A stretch of DNA of 7,263 bases from Ignavibacteriota bacterium (GTDB taxonomy: Bacteria; Bacteroidota; Ignavibacteria; UBA10030; SZUA-254), in contig JACPVN010000247.1 of NCBI GenBank assembly GCA_016191715.1, positions 1-7,263 of the forward strand, given 5' to 3'. The notes under the pieces were generated by a model. That model saw only the letters and a program-made list of their open reading frames with translations, searched no databases and was not told the origin of the DNA. Every line of letters starts with the position of its first letter. Position 1 is the first letter of the stretch. Below, piece after piece: positions 6,127-7,263 of this stretch. The position numbers and the translations under genes are program-made.

Positions 6127-6381
6127 GTTTACAGTATCTTTTTTTCTTCCCATTTTCTTTTTTACAATTTTCACAATCTCGTCTAATTTTTCTTCGTCAA
6201 ACCTACCATCTGCTTTCGCTCTAGTAATGATTCTTTCAAGTGTATAGTTCGAGTCTCCAGTTTGAATGAAGAATGTCCCCTCATCCGCCCGAGGGAAATA
6301 TTCTTCAATAAATTCTATTTCTGTTTCGGACAAACAGCCAATTAAAGTTTTATATTTTATTTCAACTAAATCAACACCCAT
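6112..6381 (-). CDS. Hypothetical protein, 89 residues, next to the EVE-domain gene
   Basis: Not recognised. The protein is small, soluble-looking and highly charged, with an acidic middle (SETEIEFIEEYF, 18-29) and a C-terminal helix rich in Lys, Asp and Glu (FDEEKLDEIVKIVKKKMGRK, 61-80). No membrane helix, signal peptide or cysteine cluster is visible; there is a single Cys at 16. It starts 19 bases after the stop of the EVE-domain gene on the same strand, so the two are probably cotranscribed. Unlike the other genes here it has a clear Shine-Dalgarno (AAGGA, 7 bases before the ATG), which supports it being translated. Its DNA is AT-rich like that of its upstream neighbour (about 25% GC by hand count in 6121-6180). 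It could be an accessory or regulatory partner of that gene, but nothing in its sequence shows this. Confidence 0.65.
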   Translation of the reverse strand: MGVDLVEIKYKTLIGCLSETEIEFIEEYFPRADEGTFFIQTGDSNYTLERIITRAKADGRFDEEKLDEIVKIVKKKMGRKKDTVNFTVG

Positions 6382-6388
6382 AATTTAT

Positions 6389-6393
6389 TCCTT
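6389..6393 (-). promoter_or_regulatory. Shine-Dalgarno AAGGA for the 89-residue gene
   Basis: On the minus strand AAGGA lies 7 bases before the ATG at 6381, the ideal spacing. The starts of rho, cysS, the DoxX gene and both CDP-alcohol transferases lack such a motif, so this one stands out and fixes the start of the small gene. Confidence 0.6.
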
Positions 6394-6400
6394 ACTCTTA

Positions 6401-7263
6401 TTATAATAAACCAACTTTCCTCTCTAGGTCTACCCATCTTTTTTTATGAGTATGCAATTCATTTACTGTTGCAGTAGTTAATTTTTTCAATTTGAATTTT
6501 ATTTCGTGAAATGTTCCATCCAATAACAAATCAACTTTCTCGAATTCCTCCTCTTGAGCTACGATGAAAACATTGCTGTTCCAGAGGTCATGGGCGTGCT
6601 TTAATTTACCAAGAGCATGGTAAATGTCCCCACCTATTTGAATCTCAAAAACATAAGTTGGTACGCTCTTCTCAACCCTCCGCCAAACCACATCTAGTCT
6701 TTCAGCTTCCATTGGATATTCTTTTTCAGATATCAGGCGGTTCATTTTACCAACATGATGTATTAATTCCTGCAACTCAGAATGAGTTTTTGATGGTTTC
6801 GAATCGATAGTCCTTGCAACAAGTTCTTTTTTATTTTCATTTAATAAAAGATCACATCTAAAACGTTCTTGAAAAACTTTAACAAGTTTCTCATACGTAT
6901 CCTTTTGTAGAAAATTAATCCCTCTTCGCATTTCTTGAATACGCAAAGGGACTTCTTTGCTTGAAATTCTTTCTTTGCTCCACTTTGGTTCTTCTATCAT
7001 GTAGTCGATCTCAAATTCGAATCTGTAAGGATATATAAGTCGCCCTTCTCTTATTTCATCTGGCCACATGGGTTTATCTTGCACGAACTTGTTACCAACA
7101 CGCCCTACTCCAACAATTCCCCTGACGGTTTTTGTAATAAAAAAGAAAATATGGTCGCCTGGATCCAATGCTTTCCATTCAGGATAAAGTTGAGACTTAA
7201 CTCCCCAAATGCCATCTTGCTTAAAAGCAGTTTTCCAACTTTCCTCTGGTCCCATAATAACCC
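6401..7263 (-). CDS. EVE-domain (PUA-like) protein with a nuclease-like C-terminal domain (5' end beyond the right edge)
   Basis: The frame is open to the right edge. The first ATG in the window is at 7255, but EVE domains normally begin with a YW-containing strand that is missing here, so the true start is probably outside. Counting from that ATG there are 284 residues. Residues 1-86 match the EVE fold: GIWGVK (15-20), LDPGDHIFFFIT (30-41), GIVGVGRV (46-53), MWPDEIREGRLIYPYRF (63-79). EVE domains are thought to read modified bases in DNA or RNA. The C-terminal half (about 155-260) has the order of a PD-(D/E)XK nuclease core: a helix with E160/E163, RLDVVW (D188), YVFEIQ (E204-x-Q206 in place of E-x-K), then a helix GDIYHALGKLKHAHDLW and a strand NVFIVA. 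A modification-dependent nuclease is therefore possible; the nuclease call is inference. The region is AT-rich and has no resemblance to the housekeeping neighbours. Confidence 0.75.
   Translation of the reverse strand, partial: VIMGPEESWKTAFKQDGIWGVKSQLYPEWKALDPGDHIFFFITKTVRGIVGVGRVGNKFVQDKPMWPDEIREGRLIYPYRFEFEIDYMIEEPKWSKERISSKEVPLRIQEMRRGINFLQKDTYEKLVKVFQERFRCDLLLNENKKELVARTIDSKPSKTHSELQELIHHVGKMNRLISEKEYPMEAERLDVVWRRVEKSVPTYVFEIQIGGDIYHALGKLKHAHDLWNSNVFIVAQEEEFEKVDLLLDGTFHEIKFKLKKLTTATVNELHTHKKRWVDLERKVGLL

Overview
The window looks like a piece of a Bacteroidota/Ignavibacteriota-type (FCB group) chromosome of moderate GC, with an AT-richer accessory segment at its right end. The lineage call is tentative. 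It rests on a TAnnTTTG-type -7 element in front of the DoxX gene, on the lack of Shine-Dalgarno sequences before rho, cysS, the DoxX gene and the CDP-alcohol transferase genes, and on the general look of the proteins. No rRNA, tRNA, CRISPR array, transposase or phage gene is visible.

Left and centre (1-4004, minus strand): a likely operon reads right to left. It starts with a short Rho-type transcription termination factor (4004-2841). A HhH-GPD DNA glycosylase (2844-1900) follows, joined to rho by an ATGA stop/start overlap. Next comes a CDP-alcohol phosphatidyltransferase (1874-1050), then a 232-base gap with palindromes and a repeat array, then a second CDP-alcohol phosphatidyltransferase (GTG start at 817) that runs off the left edge. 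The second transferase was found by translating the minus strand; its frame has no stop down to base 1.

Centre-right: a DoxX-like four-helix membrane protein (4053-4523, plus strand) diverges from rho. It converges on cysteinyl-tRNA synthetase (6052-4580, minus), and a double palindrome lies between the two stops.

Right edge (6112-7263, minus): a visibly AT-richer pair of genes. One is an EVE-domain (PUA-like) protein whose C-terminal half resembles a PD-(D/E)XK nuclease; it is cut by the window edge. The other is an unrecognised 89-residue protein 19 bases downstream with a clear Shine-Dalgarno sequence. This is the best candidate for an accessory, possibly defence-related module.

The most unusual signal is not a gene. 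Four separate arrays of imperfect 7-base repeats lie within about 4.2 kb. Each has its own unit sequence but the same 7-base register: one in the leader of the left-edge gene, and one inside each of the second CDP-alcohol transferase, the DNA glycosylase and cysS. In the three genes they are read in frame as Q/N/T/P-rich inserts. A pair of inverted palindromes with a shared core and different, still complementary outer arms (921-986) adds to the picture of a genome colonised by small repetitive elements.
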